From Aphelenchoides besseyi (Eukaryota; Nematoda; Chromadorea; Rhabditida; Aphelenchoididae), in contig JAMPIQ010000001.1 in assembly GCA_024699855.1 (NCBI GenBank), forward strand, positions 5,146,001 to 5,210,000: DNA of 64,000 nucleotides, in the 5' to 3' direction. The notes beneath the pieces were generated by a model. The model was not told where the DNA came from, ran no database searches, and worked only from the letters and a program-made list of their open reading frames with translations. Below are positions 1 through 11,891 of this stretch, piece by piece; position 1 is the first letter of the stretch, and every line of letters starts with the position of its first letter. The position numbers were made by a program, and so were the translations under genes.

Positions 1-2
1 AC

Positions 3-520
3 GACGAACATGACTATACGGATGATTGGAACGATCAGCTGGATCCAAAGGCTCGTTTGTTTCATCTTGACCTGAACGTCGGCAAATGGCAAGAAATCAC
101 ACACCGCTTGCTGCACGAGATGCCCAAATTGATGTTGTACGAGACTTGGGATCTGCTCCACTTTGATCCAACTCATAATGGAGTCCTGACCATTCACTCA
201 CGATTAGGTGAGCAGTTTTCGGATGACAGTGGAACCCGATCCGACCACTACAGCGAGCATTTTCGATTGCGGTCTTTACGTTTCCCAATCGGGTTTGTTA
301 TCAAGCATCACAACAAGACTGACGAGTCGGTTTTAGCAGTCCGGAATCTTTGATCAACTCTAGTTGGTTCAAACTCATCAACACAAACGGAATGCACATC
401 AGAGTTCCGAGGAATCTGCCCATTAGACCGCTCTTCACAGACTGCTTTGATTTGAACAACGTTGAATTCCGAGAGGACGAAGCAAAAGCGATTGTTAGAT
501 TAAAACACAACCATTCCTGA
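3..520 (+). CDS. 3' part of a beta-propeller-like protein gene (left copy, cut by window edge)
   Basis: This is the C-terminal part of the gene seen whole at 53741-55108; its 5' exons lie outside the window. The reading frame enters at base 3 with an acidic Asp/Tyr/Trp stretch. An intron of about 46 bp (roughly 291-336) joins it in frame to a last exon starting PESLINSSWFK and ending LKHNHS at a TGA at 518-520. Reading without the intron stops early at 353. It is convergent with the galactosyltransferase gene at 598, and only 77 bp carry both 3' ends. No family is recognised with certainty; the regularly spaced WDLLHFDP-like and FHLDL-like strands suggest a kelch or propeller fold (inference). 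Confidence 0.7.
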
Positions 521-597
521 CTTTTTATTATCGTTTGTTTTTCTTAATAAACATATTTAATGTACAAACAAACAGAACACCCGTATAATCGAACCCA

Positions 598-1871
598 TCA
601 GCTGCAGTTGAGATTCTTCATTTTCTTGTAATCAAACTGCAACTTCCATGCAGAAACTCCGATGTACGCACACAGATAAGGAACTTTGTGTTGATCACAT
701 TTTCCTTCTCTCTGAAACCTCTTATTCCTCAACGACGGAATGAATATTGGAACTGACTTTGGCACCAAAGGCCGCCGAATTATGGTGATAAACATTGGGG
801 GTTTTCTCGGCCACAAGTCCAGTGTAGAGCACATCTTCCAAATGAATACTCTTGACAGTTGCCGTGTTGTTGAGTAGTGAAGCAACGGCCGCAGTGGATA
901 GCAAATACGAACATCCCTGACAGAAGGTCGGAAAAACTGTCCTGTTGTATTCTTTTGACGACACAAACCTGAAACTCCAGATAGTTATTTCAACTTCTTT
1001 GTTTCTCACCAGCGGTTATTTGGATCACGAAATGGTTTGTGGCCCTTCCACCGATTACAGAAGAAGGATTTCGGATGTTCGACGAGCAGAGGATTGAATT
1101 CGGTGCGCACGTAGTGATCCAATCGATTCAGATCAACAACCGTATCGTCGTCGGTCTTCAGCAAATAACGAACATGTGGACAGAATTGCTGTTGCCAACT
1201 GAAAGCGGCGTGAACTTTCACGTAAAGAAGCTTGTAGGTGTCGTCGACCGTGTATCGAATCACATCTCCGTATTGTTGTTGCTCTTCGTCCAACAGCGAG
1301 TTGAGTTCCTGATCTGATCGACGTCCGACCAGAAAAACAGGACTCGATAGTCCGAGGGTTTGTTCTGAACAAGAAATCAAAATCCACAAGCGGGAAACTC
1401 ACGGTCTCTTTCATCCACGTTTTTCGAATCATCTCACGAGCATAAAAATCCTCGGGTCGCGAAATGACAATGACTAGAAAACTGACGTTCACACACACGT
1501 CGATCTTCGGTTGCTGCATCTGATAAGTCAGATTGAAATTAGAGAATTTAATTTCGAAATTCACAGCATCTCCAAACATCTCGCGTGGCAACAGCGGCTG
1601 AGCAATGTCTTGACAGTGAGAGCTGTTGATGGACTTCGACAACCGCAAAGCTTCCTGATTATAAGAAACCCATTGCTTGTCTATTAGAACGATAACTGAA
1701 ATAAACGAATTGAGAAGCCAAGTGACCGAGCTCACCTCCGATTGTAATCAGAACCAAGACGGCTATCAGAGGTTTTTGTTTCAGTCGAACAAGATTCCCG
1801 ATCTGACAGAAATATTGTCCCACCTCTGACTGTAGAATCTCAGAGAACCGTCTTTTCAGCAGCCAAGACAT
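598..1871 (-). CDS. GT31 beta-1,3-galactosyltransferase, left copy (frameshifted)
   Basis: Type II Golgi glycosyltransferase of the Galactosyl_T (GT31) family, which transfers galactose or N-acetylhexosamine from a UDP-sugar in beta-1,3 linkage. A short basic tail is followed by a hydrophobic anchor (KPLIAVLVLITIG), a stem, the segment VIVISRPEDFYAREMIRKTW, the metal-binding DDD in LLKTDDDTVVDL, and the EDVLYTG motif typical of the family. The last exon (starting REGKCDQHK) follows a 49-bp intron, and the protein ends at 598. The anchor exon is intact here, whereas the right copy lacks one T near its start. Conversely, this copy has two extra T in a T run near 1333 that break the frame before RRSDQELNS. 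The start at 1871 is the first ATG of the anchor exon. Confidence 0.85.
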
Positions 1872-2249
1872 CAAGGACTTCTGGAACCGATCACCGGTTG
1901 AGTGGGAACGAGAATGAAAAAGCGAACTTCGTTCTCCGACTGCTTCTCCTGGCTTTAATGTCCGACAGAACGATCATGAACTGTCGACGATCAAGAGTCT
2001 AATCGAATTTATGAAACGTGTGACGTTCCTTTCTGCATTCATCAACAAGCGTCGTTCGCTTCTAGAGTTCGAATAATCCCACGTCACAAACACGGTGATT
2101 GACATTTTGTGTTTGACGTGCATGCTCGTTAATCCTGATCATTCACTCGGCTTCAAATAGAAATGAGCAGCAACGTTGTTTCGATGGTTTCCGTTCTTGT
2201 CCAGCGGCTGTTGTGTTCAATCTTTATTTTTATTTACAAACAAAAACGT
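1872..2249. other. Intergenic region between acyltransferase and galactosyltransferase
   Basis: The region is 378 bp between two genes transcribed in the same (minus) direction. It must hold the acyltransferase 3' UTR and the galactosyltransferase promoter. No further gene or RNA is recognised; the short open frames here have no family resemblance. Confidence 0.6.
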
Positions 2250-4659
2250 TCACGATCTCAGTCGTGTATCGTACAAGCTTCGCAACAGCTTTCCGAAATG
2301 ATAACTTCCAATGTCCGAGACGTGCAGTCTATCGATGAAGTGCGTGAGTTTCGCTTCGACATCAGTTGACGGCAACCAGTCATTCGTGGAAAGAGCACCA
2401 CTCCAATCCACCAACTGACACTTCTCACACGTCGCGTTCCTGACCCGCATCCAATGGAACGGACGGTTGCCGTTGTAGTAGTAACGATATTTCGACATGC
2501 CCAAAAGCAGCTTCAACGACTGACCGGTTCGTAGGGCGTCCAGAATGGCGTCCATCGGTTGAATGACTCGGAAACGAATTTCGACGGTCGGAATGAAAAA
2601 CCAGTTGGGTTGCGTACGAAGCCGCCAGATTGTACAGTCCACGCATTGCCTTCAGAATCTCGTCACTTTGACCTCTGAACGGATAATCGCCTTCTGGAAA
2701 CCTGAACTCCGATTCTCCAACTGCTTCGGCCATTTAAAGTCACCTGTAGATTATGAAAATGACATCCGGTTGATATTCTCGGAACGCGGCTTCAATGCTC
2801 TTAACATACTTGCGACAATCTTCTTCGGTCTCTCGTTCCAGACGAAAAGGCGAACAGTTTTCTATCGAATGCAACTGGAGACTTCGATAAACATCGCGAA
2901 AATGATGGGCAACTCCAACGAAGGCATGTCGAGCCAAGCTGTTGCCAATGATTAAGGCCCGCTTATCTCCTCGACCCTGGAATTCAGAGCGCTCTTCAGA
3001 CATCCAGTTCTCTGCCACTCACTTCTTCTCTGCAAATGAAAACCTCGCGTCTCGTCGTATTGAACTTGCTCGCGTTCAGTCCAATGGCATGATTACAGCC
3101 CTTGAAATGTCTTGCATAAGGAAGCAGAAAACCCGTTGAATCTCAACGCTTCTTCGTCCGTCAAATTGATCGAGACTTTGTTGTAATAGTTGCGGATCAA
3201 CTGCCGTGTATCCATTTCATCGCTGACCGAAAGACTCTGCTTCTGAAAGACCTCCGGGTTGCGGGCTTCTGTTTTGATCGAAACTCACACTCCGAGCGGT
3301 CCCGGACAAGTAGCCCAAAATCGGTTCGCATGACAAATACAAAACCAAAATGAAGACCAACGAAGCGGTTTGTGATTTCAATCTGCCCATCAACACGTCC
3401 ATTGCTCTGTCGATAATCCTGAACAACCGGAACACTCAGAGAGTAGCTACTCGAAAACCTACGCCGTCAGAAACAAGGTGATCAAAACAATCGCAGTCGC
3501 TGAATAAACAAAAATTCAATCGCGGCGGCGAGCGACCCACCTTCTTGGATGTCAAGTCCATTTCCAAACAAATAGCGCCAATACACGATCACTGGCCAAT
3601 GACACAAATAAATCGTGTATGAGTGGTCTCCAATCCACATGACCAAGCGGTTGGTCATCAGCCACGACTGACGATAAGCTCCAACGTAAATGATCGCTGC
3701 AGCCATAGCAGTGCAAAGAAAACGAGCCAAACCCGGACAAAAAATGTTCTCGTTCATGAACATCATGACACTCGAGAGCCCGATACAAAGTGGAGCGTTG
3801 AGAAGAACCGATGGAGTGGCATAGGACGCTTCTTTCGTGCTATTGGTCTCATTGCTTACGGTTTCTGACGAGCTCAAGAGACCTGTGGTTTGTTGTGTCG
3901 TGTAATAGACGAGGATTCCGCTCATGAACTGCCACATCCTAACGGGCGTGAATCCGTGCTGGAACAACGGAGGTGCAAACAGCTGCGCAAAGAAGGTCAC
4001 GATCCCAACTCCCACACACAAACTTTACATCGAACAGCTTTCGAGAGCGGGTAGAAGAGAGCGAACAGAAACGGCACCACCGTGTAGAACTGCATCTCAA
4101 CACACAGAGACCAACTGTGCGCGAAGAACGCGTAGTTGTTCAACTGAATCCGAGAATCGAAGTCGTCGGCTGATCGACACTCACCAATTGGAAATAAGTG
4201 ACTTGTCGCAGCAGAGGCTGGATGTTGGAGTAGAGACGCATAGCTGCTCTTGCATCCTCAACCACGTCCTGTCTGTCCATCGGATTCACGCAGAAAACAG
4301 CCAGAACCAACGTCAACAGAACGGCCCAGCAGATAAGTGGGCAGGATTCTCCGCAAGCGCCGGTAATAGAAATCAACGGCCACTCGCACCGTGATCTTCC
4401 CTTTCGCATCGAGAATCATGGCCATCAGAAAGCCGGAGATCACAAAGAACCTGAGCCCACTTGTAAGAACAGTCGATCAAACTCACATGTCCACTCCGAG
4501 ATACCCGAACGGCAGAATCTGAGCATTGAGATGGTAAATGAACACGGAAACAATCGCAAACGCCCGCAGTCCCTGAATGTCATCTCTCTTCACGGCCGTC
4601 GATCGTGCCAATGCTTTGGAGTGACTCTGCACCTTCACCGCCACTCCATTGGCCGACAT
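2250..4659 (-). CDS. Acyltransferase-3/SGNH (NRF-6/OAC-type) membrane protein, left copy (frameshifted)
   Basis: Copy of the intact gene at 49614-52015, described there. The same exons are present: the N-terminal DIQGLRAFAIVSVFIYHL block, a multi-pass membrane region, and the C-terminal SGNH part with RALIIGNSLARH. At least three single-base homopolymer insertions break the frame relative to the right copy: an extra C near 4322, an extra A near 3127 and an extra A near 2598. There is also a 3-bp (CAG) insertion near 2508. As written this copy could not make a full-length protein. Because the lesions are all homopolymer-type, sequencing error is as likely as real decay. Confidence 0.8.
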
Positions 4660-5199
4660 GCTCAAAATAAACGAACACTCCAATTATACCACTGGTTTTA
4701 TATTCCGGATCGTCGTCGCGGTTTTAACTCAACAAACGTTTCAAGCTCCAATTCATGTGAACGTGCAGAAGTTAAGCCGATTAAACGAAGAACAATCGAC
4801 TGTTCACTTTCATCATTTCAACGACCAGTTCGATCGCTTCTCCCACCAAACTCGACAACATCCACTACTGAATCGCTTGCGACCGAAAAGCGTGAGAGCC
4901 ATTCAACAATCAAACTACGTTCTGACGGTCTCCCACCTCTTCATCCTCTTTCTATTCTGCATTCTAAGCTCATCACCCGAAGTCATCGCATTGCAATTGA
5001 GAGTCTTGTAATCAAAAGATTGTCACAACTAAGTTGACTTTGTTTCATCGTAAAAAACCTCGCAGAACACATGACAGATGGTCCAACCGGTTTATTCGAA
5101 CAGCAAATTAAAGGGACTCTATCAAGCAAATGATTTCGTCCATTCAAATCGAGACTGGAACAAGACGAATTGCACGTGTTATCGTTTCTAGCCCTCCAT
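4660..5199. promoter_or_regulatory. Acyltransferase upstream region with TATA-like element
   Basis: These 540 bp separate the acyltransferase start from the end of the small secreted-peptide gene upstream of it. A TATAAAAC-like sequence lies about 40 bp upstream of the acyltransferase ATG in both arms (about 49570 in the right arm), consistent with a core promoter. The long antisense open frame here has no recognisable product and is regarded as chance. Confidence 0.4.
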
Positions 5200-5383
5200 C
5201 TATCCGAGCATGCCGAGAAGTGGTCGCGGGAAAACCCAACGGTCCATAGTACATGCCATAGGGCCCGTAATAGCCGAGCGGACTCACGAATGGAGGCGGC
5301 ATGTAGGGACCAGGAAATTGACTACGAGTTGTGGAGAATAACGAGACAAAAAGAATCACGAGTAGAAGTAATTTGGTCGACAT
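5200..5383 (-). CDS. Small secreted Gly/Tyr/Pro-rich peptide, left copy (frameshifted)
   Basis: Copy of the gene at 48892-49074. The signal peptide (MSTKLLLLVILFVSLFSTT) and the GYYGPYGMYYGPLG core are unchanged. One extra A in a run near 5230 shifts the frame after PLGFP, so the reading continues in another frame to 5144 instead of ending at the original stop (5200-5202). The right copy ends in a compact form and is taken as the reference. The peptide resembles the short Tyr/Gly-rich secreted peptides of nematode epidermis in composition only; no homology is claimed. Confidence 0.55.
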
Positions 5384-5859
5384 TTCTTCCCAGCTGACAA
5401 CTCACGTCTACTACACGACTAGTCTCAAGCAAAATGCTCAGATAACAAGATCGGCATCGACGATAAAAACCTTGAGCCCAATTGCGGTGACCAGCTGATC
5501 AAGTGGTCACTCCCCTTCGTACTGCACTCACCAAGGTCGCTCGCTGAGAAGGTTGGAGATTGCACGTGCACCCGAAACGTCTTGTTGGCTTGATTCTATT
5601 CCGTTCCTGGGATATCGGTTCGGAGTTCCGACTGGAAATTGCTCCGATTGTTCAGTTGATTCAGCAACGTGGGCTATGTGATGTTTCGAGCGTGTTCTCA
5701 TCAATTTCGAACAAAAACAAAGACGTTTGTCAGAATCGAAAACAACATCGGATTCTTGAAATGCCACATCATTCTCGCTTACTCACCTTCACAATCGAAT
5801 GAAATAAAAGACGAGGAAAACGCGTGATCGACATTCGATTCCCGAGTGTTCGTCCAATC
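5384..5859. promoter_or_regulatory. Shared upstream region between divergent peptide and transthyretin-like genes
   Basis: The region is 476 bp between two divergent secreted-protein genes, so both promoters should lie here. An open frame of 80 codons (5560-5802, plus strand) with mild coding character is present in both arms. It has no recognisable domain and is not called as a gene. Confidence 0.4.
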
Positions 5860-6411
5860 ATGCAGCTCTCAGTTTCCGTCCAATTTCTTCTCTTTGCCTC
5901 GGCTCTGGTGGCCGTCAACTCGTTGTATTCGGTGAACGTAGGTGGACAGATCCAGTGCGGCAAGAAGAAAGCCAACGCGACCGTAAGTTGATGCACTCCA
6001 ATCCACCACTGTGCTCTTCTCCAGATCTACTTGTTCGAGAAAGACGGAACCGTATTCGATCCCGACGATCACTGTGCCACCGCATACAGCAATAATAACG
6101 AAACGAATAAATACAAGTTTTACGTGAGTGGATACGATACGGAGACCTTCGACAAGGGAAGCGATGAGTTCTATCTTATCATGTGAGTCTGCTCGTGCGT
6201 TTCTCCCAACTCATCTCCTCGTTTTAGCAAATCCAACTGCAATGGAAAAGGCGACGACGGCTGTTTCAAGTACAGCATTCCGGAAATGCACTACCAAATC
6301 GACAGTCAGAACGCGACTCTTTATTGGGCCGGTCAACTAGACCTGAACAAGTTGGCCACAGCCGACTGTCCAAATGTGAAGAAGCAGAAAGACTCCCATG
6401 ATGAATGTTGA
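5860..6411 (+). CDS. Transthyretin-like (TTR-52-family) secreted protein, left copy
   Basis: Nematode-specific transthyretin-like family: small secreted beta-sandwich proteins with varied extracellular roles. A signal peptide (MQLSVSVQFLLFASALVAV) is followed by VNVGGQIQCGKKKANATIYLFEKDG, here split by a 40-bp intron. The later conserved segments are YKFYVSGYDTETFDKGSDEF and a Cys-rich C-terminus (SNCNGKGDDGCFKYSIP) ending HDEC. Two short introns interrupt it. The lead-in VGGQ, the invariant early Cys and the overall length of about 145 residues fit the family. Both arms carry intact copies. Its upstream neighbour, a small secreted peptide, is divergent; downstream lies the mucin-like gene on the same strand. 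Confidence 0.85.
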
Positions 6412-6604
6412 GTTACATTGCGTGAATAAACAGAACTTGTGATCCGCTGTGATTGAAAGCAGCTGAACGCCTTCAAATTGAACGTGCAATAGGAAGAGTT
6501 TCGTGAGAACACTCGCGTTTTCTTTTTTTGGTGCATATTCCAACACGAAGAATAGTCGATTTCCAAGAAGTGAGTCTCATTCACTCGGTCGTCCACTGGA
6601 CACA

Positions 6605-7385
6605 ATGACGAGTTTTTGCTCACTGGCCTTCTGGTTCTTTGCTTTGAGTCTTCTTCTTGACACAGTGATCACTAGTCTTTTCGTCGGAATAACAAGATCT
6701 GTATTCAGATCACTCGAATCACTGCCGTCCCACTCCAAGCTCAAGAAAGTGCTGGGAATCGACTGGAATTTAAAAAAACCGAGCGATACCAACACCTCTA
6801 GTGCTCCAATCACTCCAACTGCTTCTTCACTCACTACGACTGGTCCTCCCATCACTACTATTGTTCCAACAAGCTCAACTCAAAGCTCAACCCAAATCGC
6901 AACCACTGAAACAACTAAAGAACCGACCACCGAAGTGACCACTCAAAACGTAACTGAATCGACTTCAATGCCATCGTCAACCGTTGGCTCCACTTCTTCG
7001 AGCTCTTGGACCGAACAAACAACTGAAAGTGCAAGCAGCGAAGCTACTGAAACAAGGACTCTTCCCAGCACTAGCGAACTCACTTCGCCAACTGCAATTG
7101 TTCCGACAGTTCAGTCGACTTCCGAGTCCGCGACCAGCAACCCACCAATTTCAACTAGCCAGCTTGTTACTTCCACTGCGACTCCGACTACCGTGTTGAC
7201 GACTGTTGAATCGACTACTGTTACTGGGTGAGTGTGCGTCATTCGATCGTTCAAAATCGACTTTTAGAACAAAATCGACGACTACTGACAACTACTATCC
7301 GAATATACTCAACCACTCACCTCGTGTCTTCTCTTCTGCTCTTTTGCTCCAAGTTCTTGTTGCAATATCCGTTTGTTTCATCTGA
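6605..7385 (+). CDS. Ser/Thr-rich GPI-type mucin-like protein, left copy (intact)
   Basis: An N-terminal signal or anchor (MTSFCSLAFWFFALSLLLDT) is followed by a short linker. About 140 residues are dominated by Thr and Ser with repeated TTE/TTV/STS elements, typical of O-glycosylated mucin stalks. A 40-bp intron (donor after TVTG) leads to a final exon ending in a hydrophobic tail (SSALLLQVLVAISVCFI) directly before the stop, which looks like a GPI-attachment signal. This copy reads through; the right copy carries a 4-bp and a 1-bp difference that break it. Role inferred: a cell-surface or cuticle-associated glycoprotein. Substrate or partner unknown. Confidence 0.65.
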
Positions 7386-7511
7386 GAATAAACTCGAGGG
7401 TGTCGAGTGATAGAGGAAGTCTTGTTGAACAGTTAAAAGTTTACAATCACAATGAAGTGGCTATAACAAATAAAAACAATAAACGTGACAACGACAATTG
7501 AAACACAGCTA

Positions 7512-9453
7512 CTAGAATTGGGAATACATCGTGTGAGTGTTCGCAAGGTTGAACCATGGCTGTGGCCAAACCGGTGGCATCAGTTGGGTCTTCGGTTGAA
7601 CGTAGGTGTAGATTTGTGGTTGTGGAATAGGATGTCCATTGAAGACACGGCTTTGTGGAGGCTGAAACCACCAATGAGATGACCGAGAAACTCAATCGTA
7701 CCGTTATGTTTCCTTTCGTGAATGGCTGGTGATGAGCACGAAGTCCGTTGGAACCCATACGATTGTGGACATGTTGCCAGCAATCGTCACAGTAGTAGGA
7801 CAAACAAGACGGATACGGACAAAAGTGTTTGGCCTTGATCGTGACAATCGAACGCGAATAGCACTCTTCGCACGGATTGTCCAACACGAACGGCTTTATT
7901 TCGTAGATCTTCAGTTCGCCCTCGAATGGAACGTTGACCATCTTCTGACACAACGCCTTTGCGTAGCCATCCATCGACGCGAAGAAGACACGCGCGGTGC
8001 CGCGTGGATACAACAGTTGGGGATCCAAGTCGATGGTCACTCCGGCCACTTCGCCAAACGAACGAAAAGCACGAGCCAAATCGACTGAAAGCGTCCAATC
8101 ACTTGTGTGGAAAGCCCGATTCAACAAACCTCCACGACTCGTACGCGAAATTCCACCGACAAAGACGGCGAAACGGAGATTGACGGAGCGATGCGGAGCG
8201 CTCGTGTACTTTGCATCGAAAACGTTGAATGGACGAACTTGGACCTGAAGTCACGATTAACACGTTGGCAGGCCTCTTGGTTTCTCACTTTCGTCATTCG
8301 ACTGCCACTCCACAACTCGGCAAAATAGCCGCCATCCAACTCCGTCAACGAGCGCAACATCACGCTCACCGACTCGGACTTTTCGAAGATCAAAAAACAG
8401 TAATTCTTGGAGCGAATTCCGGCTAAACAGCAACGATCGAACTTACTCACTAGCGCTCAACTCACTTCCTATGTTCGGACGAGAGATCGTGAACTTGCCG
8501 AACGGACTGAACACACGAACCAACTCCACGTCGGCACAATGCGATGGAATACCGCCCAGAAAGACTTTACGTGAGTACATGGTCATCGATTCCTTCGGTT
8601 GATGGACATGAGACTTCGGCAGAAGCGAGCTGAAAATGAACGTGAGATGTGCGTGCAAATGGCAACAAACATCGGAAGCACTTTGCCCTTGAGAATCAAG
8701 TTGTCGAGTGGATCACGACCGTTAACGTAAAGCGAAGTAATCGGACGAGCGTTGTAAGCCATCGAAACAGAGAACCAATCTGAAAACTGAAAGTTAGAAG
8801 ACGCCAATCTGAGCGAGCATTCGAGTCGACCATCAGTTCCGACTCGAAACACACGAATGAGAGACAGCCGGGGATCCCCACTTTCCAATTTGCATATTGA
8901 CATCGAAGCATTTCACGCAACGTAATGAGTCGGCGTTAACTGGTCTTCTTGAAACCAAGGACCACGTTCATGATTCCGCTCGCTGATACTCTAAATCAAT
9001 GGAATAACCATCTGCTGTCCCTAAAATCTGAAGACTGAAAGCAGAAACACGTTGATCACTTCCGTACCAAGCTCGAGTAGTTGACAATCTAGAACTGTTC
9101 GACCATTCGAGGACGAGAATCAAAAGTGACTGTGTAATGGAAACAAGCACAGACGTCAATTTGATCTTAACATCGGAATCGAACTGTACAATCGAAGAAG
9201 AGTGAGTGCAACAAAAGAGGTCGTAGAAATGACAGAGCAGTCGCAGAGATCGTAGGTTCGTTCGACTCTGCTCGCCCGTCTGACCCATCAGTGCGCTCGA
9301 AAGCATAAACGAAGAAAAGCAGTCGAATGGTCCACTCTGAAACTTACCTGGCTGGATGCTCGGCTCGATCAGCAAGGAGTCGACATTATGGTGAGGCTTG
9401 ACCATTGCACTTCCGGTTTCAGGCTGACCCGTATGGCAGTGGCGCATAGTCAT
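7512..9453 (-). CDS. CPEB-family cytoplasmic polyadenylation element-binding protein, left copy
   Basis: Cytoplasmic regulator of poly(A) tail length and translation that binds U-rich 3' UTR elements. It is the mirror of the gene at 44827-46770. Visible in order: RRM1 with RNP2 KVFLGGIP and an RNP1-like NYCFLIFE; RRM2 with AVFVGGIS and YPRGTARVFF; then the CPEB zinc-binding ZZ domain with paired Cys in NPCEEC, FCPYPSC and YYCDDCWQHVH. The last exon (PPQSRVFNGHPIPQP...) is Pro/Gln-rich. Introns are 40-76 bp. The first exons (from MTMRHCHTGQPETG) are less certain because the exon-1 intron differs in A-run length between arms and a clean frame across it was not found. Confidence 0.85.
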
Positions 9454-9618
9454 TGGCCAACAGCTAAATTTTTGCGTTTGGGGGACAGCGTTCGCGCTTC
9501 CCCCTCATATTCCCGACCTCAATGGTCATTCGTCTCCCAAGCCCTCGTCTTTTGTTTTGGTTAACTAGCTCTAGCCGAATAGTTGGGACTAACTGTTTAT
9601 TGATGGTAATCAGTGAAG

Positions 9619-10360
9619 TCAGTGGTCGTCAAAGAACAAACCGGACACAAGAAGCAAGTAGCCAGCAGTGAGTGCGAATCCAAGAAGCAGAAGAACAATC
9701 AACCAAATCCAGATGCAGAAACATTGACAACGAGTGTAAGATTTGGAGCAGCCACGTTTACTTTTTGGCGTTTGTTCCCCTTCTTTGATACCTGGAAATG
9801 GAGTTGAGGTCCGAGTAACAGGCTGCCGGCTACCGTCTTGTTTCGTGGGGTCGGCTTCTGACGGCTGGTTAGTCGGCGTTTCGACTGCCGCTCCATCCAC
9901 GGCCTCCGAATTCTGGTAGTTGGCTGTCGAGGACTGAGGCAGCAGAACAGACGGTGGCACCGTTTGAAGGTTCACCTAAAGTCCTCAGGTGAAAGAGACA
10001 ATCGAGAGCTCACATCTTCTTCCACGCGAACCGCCGTTTTTTGCGCTCGCTTCGACGGCATCATGACCACCGGGTTCCCGATCATCGGCGTCGACTGGAC
10101 GACTGCTGGTTGTGGTGGAGGTTGTTGGACTCCGACGAAATTTGGTATCTGAAGACGGGAGTGAACTCGGAACTCGACAATCCGCTGACCTCATATTGGT
10201 TATCTTCAACTCGAGGTCGAATGTCAGTCGGTGTGTGGACTCCAAAAGACGACTTCTTGACTGGAGCCGGCGAGTCGGGTTGTGGTTTCTGAATGGACGG
10301 AGTGTGTGTCGGTGGAACTTGGCTGGCCGGATTTCCAATCGGTTCGTACTGACCCTCCAT
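9619..10360 (-). CDS. Proline-rich tail-anchored membrane protein, left copy (intact)
   Basis: An unfamiliar protein of about 190 residues. The N-terminal half is rich in Pro, Gln, Ser and Thr (MEGQYEPIGNPASQVPP...). A 41-bp intron leads to IPNFVGVQQPPPQPAVVQ and MIGNPVVMMPSKRAQK, and a second short intron to VNLQTVPPSVLLPQSS. The C-terminus is a single Cys/Trp-rich hydrophobic segment (CIWIWLIVLLLLGFALTAGY) followed by only about a dozen residues, so the bulk would face the cytosol. This arm has six A at about 10037 and keeps the frame; the right arm has seven and does not. No function can be assigned. Confidence 0.6.
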
Positions 10361-10635
10361 TGAGAGACCAACCGATGAGACTTCAGTTGTCGACCGAACA
10401 GCCTCTCAATTCTCAGTTCTTATGCAAACATTTGGTTGCTCTGCCCGTAGAACACTTTCCGTGGTTTACAGCAAGAAGTCGAAAAGGATGTGGGGGTGAA
10501 CGAGAAGATCGGAACGAAACGAAAGACTTAAGTGCCAGCAACAAGAATAGCTCCTTCCCGTTCTGTTCACGAGGAATCAAGTTATAGACAAATCCAATCG
10601 CAAGACTAACTGACAATCACTCATCATCACAAGGT

Positions 10636-11834
10636 TTATTTTGAATCGGCGAATAACTCCACGTCCTTCGACTTCTTTCCGTCTTCTTTGCTGATAACTC
10701 GGACGCGTTCCGTCTTGAAGTCGGGCATCTCATATTCGACCCGCACAAGCTTTTTGTGACCATCGGGAAACTTGAGGACAACGCCGATGGTCGCGTTGAT
10801 TCCTTTCGAGCCGTCTAGCAACTGAAACCGAATCAGAATCCGGACAATCGAAATCACGAACCTCAATTGGTGGCAGACGGACAATCGCTACTTCCGTTGG
10901 CTTCTCGACGGTCCTGAACACGCACAGTCAATGGACTGTCGACTATTCACTTACCTGCTCTGAGACTTCGAATCACAGCGCTCACCACAAGGGTCCTCGT
11001 ACTCGGCTGATGAAAGCGAAATGAAAGCCTCGCTGAAACAACTCCGCTAACAATCGAACCGCACCACCGACCTTTCTTCCACAACCTCCATCTCCGATTT
11101 GCGTTCCACCGGTTTGTACGGTTTGCAGAAGACGGTCTCGAATTGATCGATTCGATTCAACTGATTGGCGAAAATACACGAAGAACACGCTGTGGAGTGG
11201 TCTCTGAAACGGAGACTGAAAGTTGTCGGCCAAACTAACTCACCCGACGAGTTCACTTGCTCTCTCCTTCCGAGATATGAAACAGCTAAACGACGTTGAG
11301 ATTGCAAGCAACAAGAACTCACTTGTTGTTGGACTGTGACTGGAGACAAACCGCCGACTCCACGGACTCAACTGCTGTTTTCAAGTTCTTCAAGGGACTC
11401 ATCATCTTCGGACTGATCGCCGTTGGAAGCGCTTGAGCAGAACGAGTTGCATTCCGATGCGAATGAGCGATGTCGATTTTCTGAAGCGCGCTAATCGAAC
11501 TGATGATCGGGACTCACCTTCTGTCTATCACTTTCTTCTTCCGGATCTCGTTTGCTCAGCCACGACGACCAAACGCCCCTTCCCGGAACGGTTGGACGTG
11601 AGTGGGAAGCCGGAAAAGTGGACTCGTGAATTACACGAACCTTCGAATCGGATCGCAGAAGCACCGAACTTTGCTTCGTGTGGGTTGCTCGTTGAGTCAT
11701 TTCGAGTCGTTTGAACAACTGAAATCGAAACTCACAGAAACTACGCGCTTGGAACTCACATTCTCGGCCAAGTTCATAGAACGAGCCACTTGATGGTCGG
11801 CCCACTCGCAGGTTTCACTCGGCGCCGAAGACAT
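10636..11834 (-). CDS. Unrecognised conserved-looking protein, left copy
   Basis: The spliced reading is well supported by phase but matches no family I know. It starts MSSAPSETCEWADHQVARSM, continues through LFKRLEMTQRATHTKQSS, and ends with a compact beta-rich domain containing VLKFPDGHKKLVRVEYEMP and then VRVISKEDGKKSKDVELF. At least five introns of 37-50 bp are needed; one splice choice (removing a 25-bp open tract plus a short exon near 11050) is inferred only from frame. The start at 11834 lies 57 bp from the divergent small membrane-protein start at 11892, suggesting a shared promoter. Both arms contain the whole gene. Confidence 0.5.
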
Positions 11835-11891
11835 TTTAGCCGACGGACTTGAAAGCAGAGTGACCGAAAGTAACGAGTGAACAGAACCGAA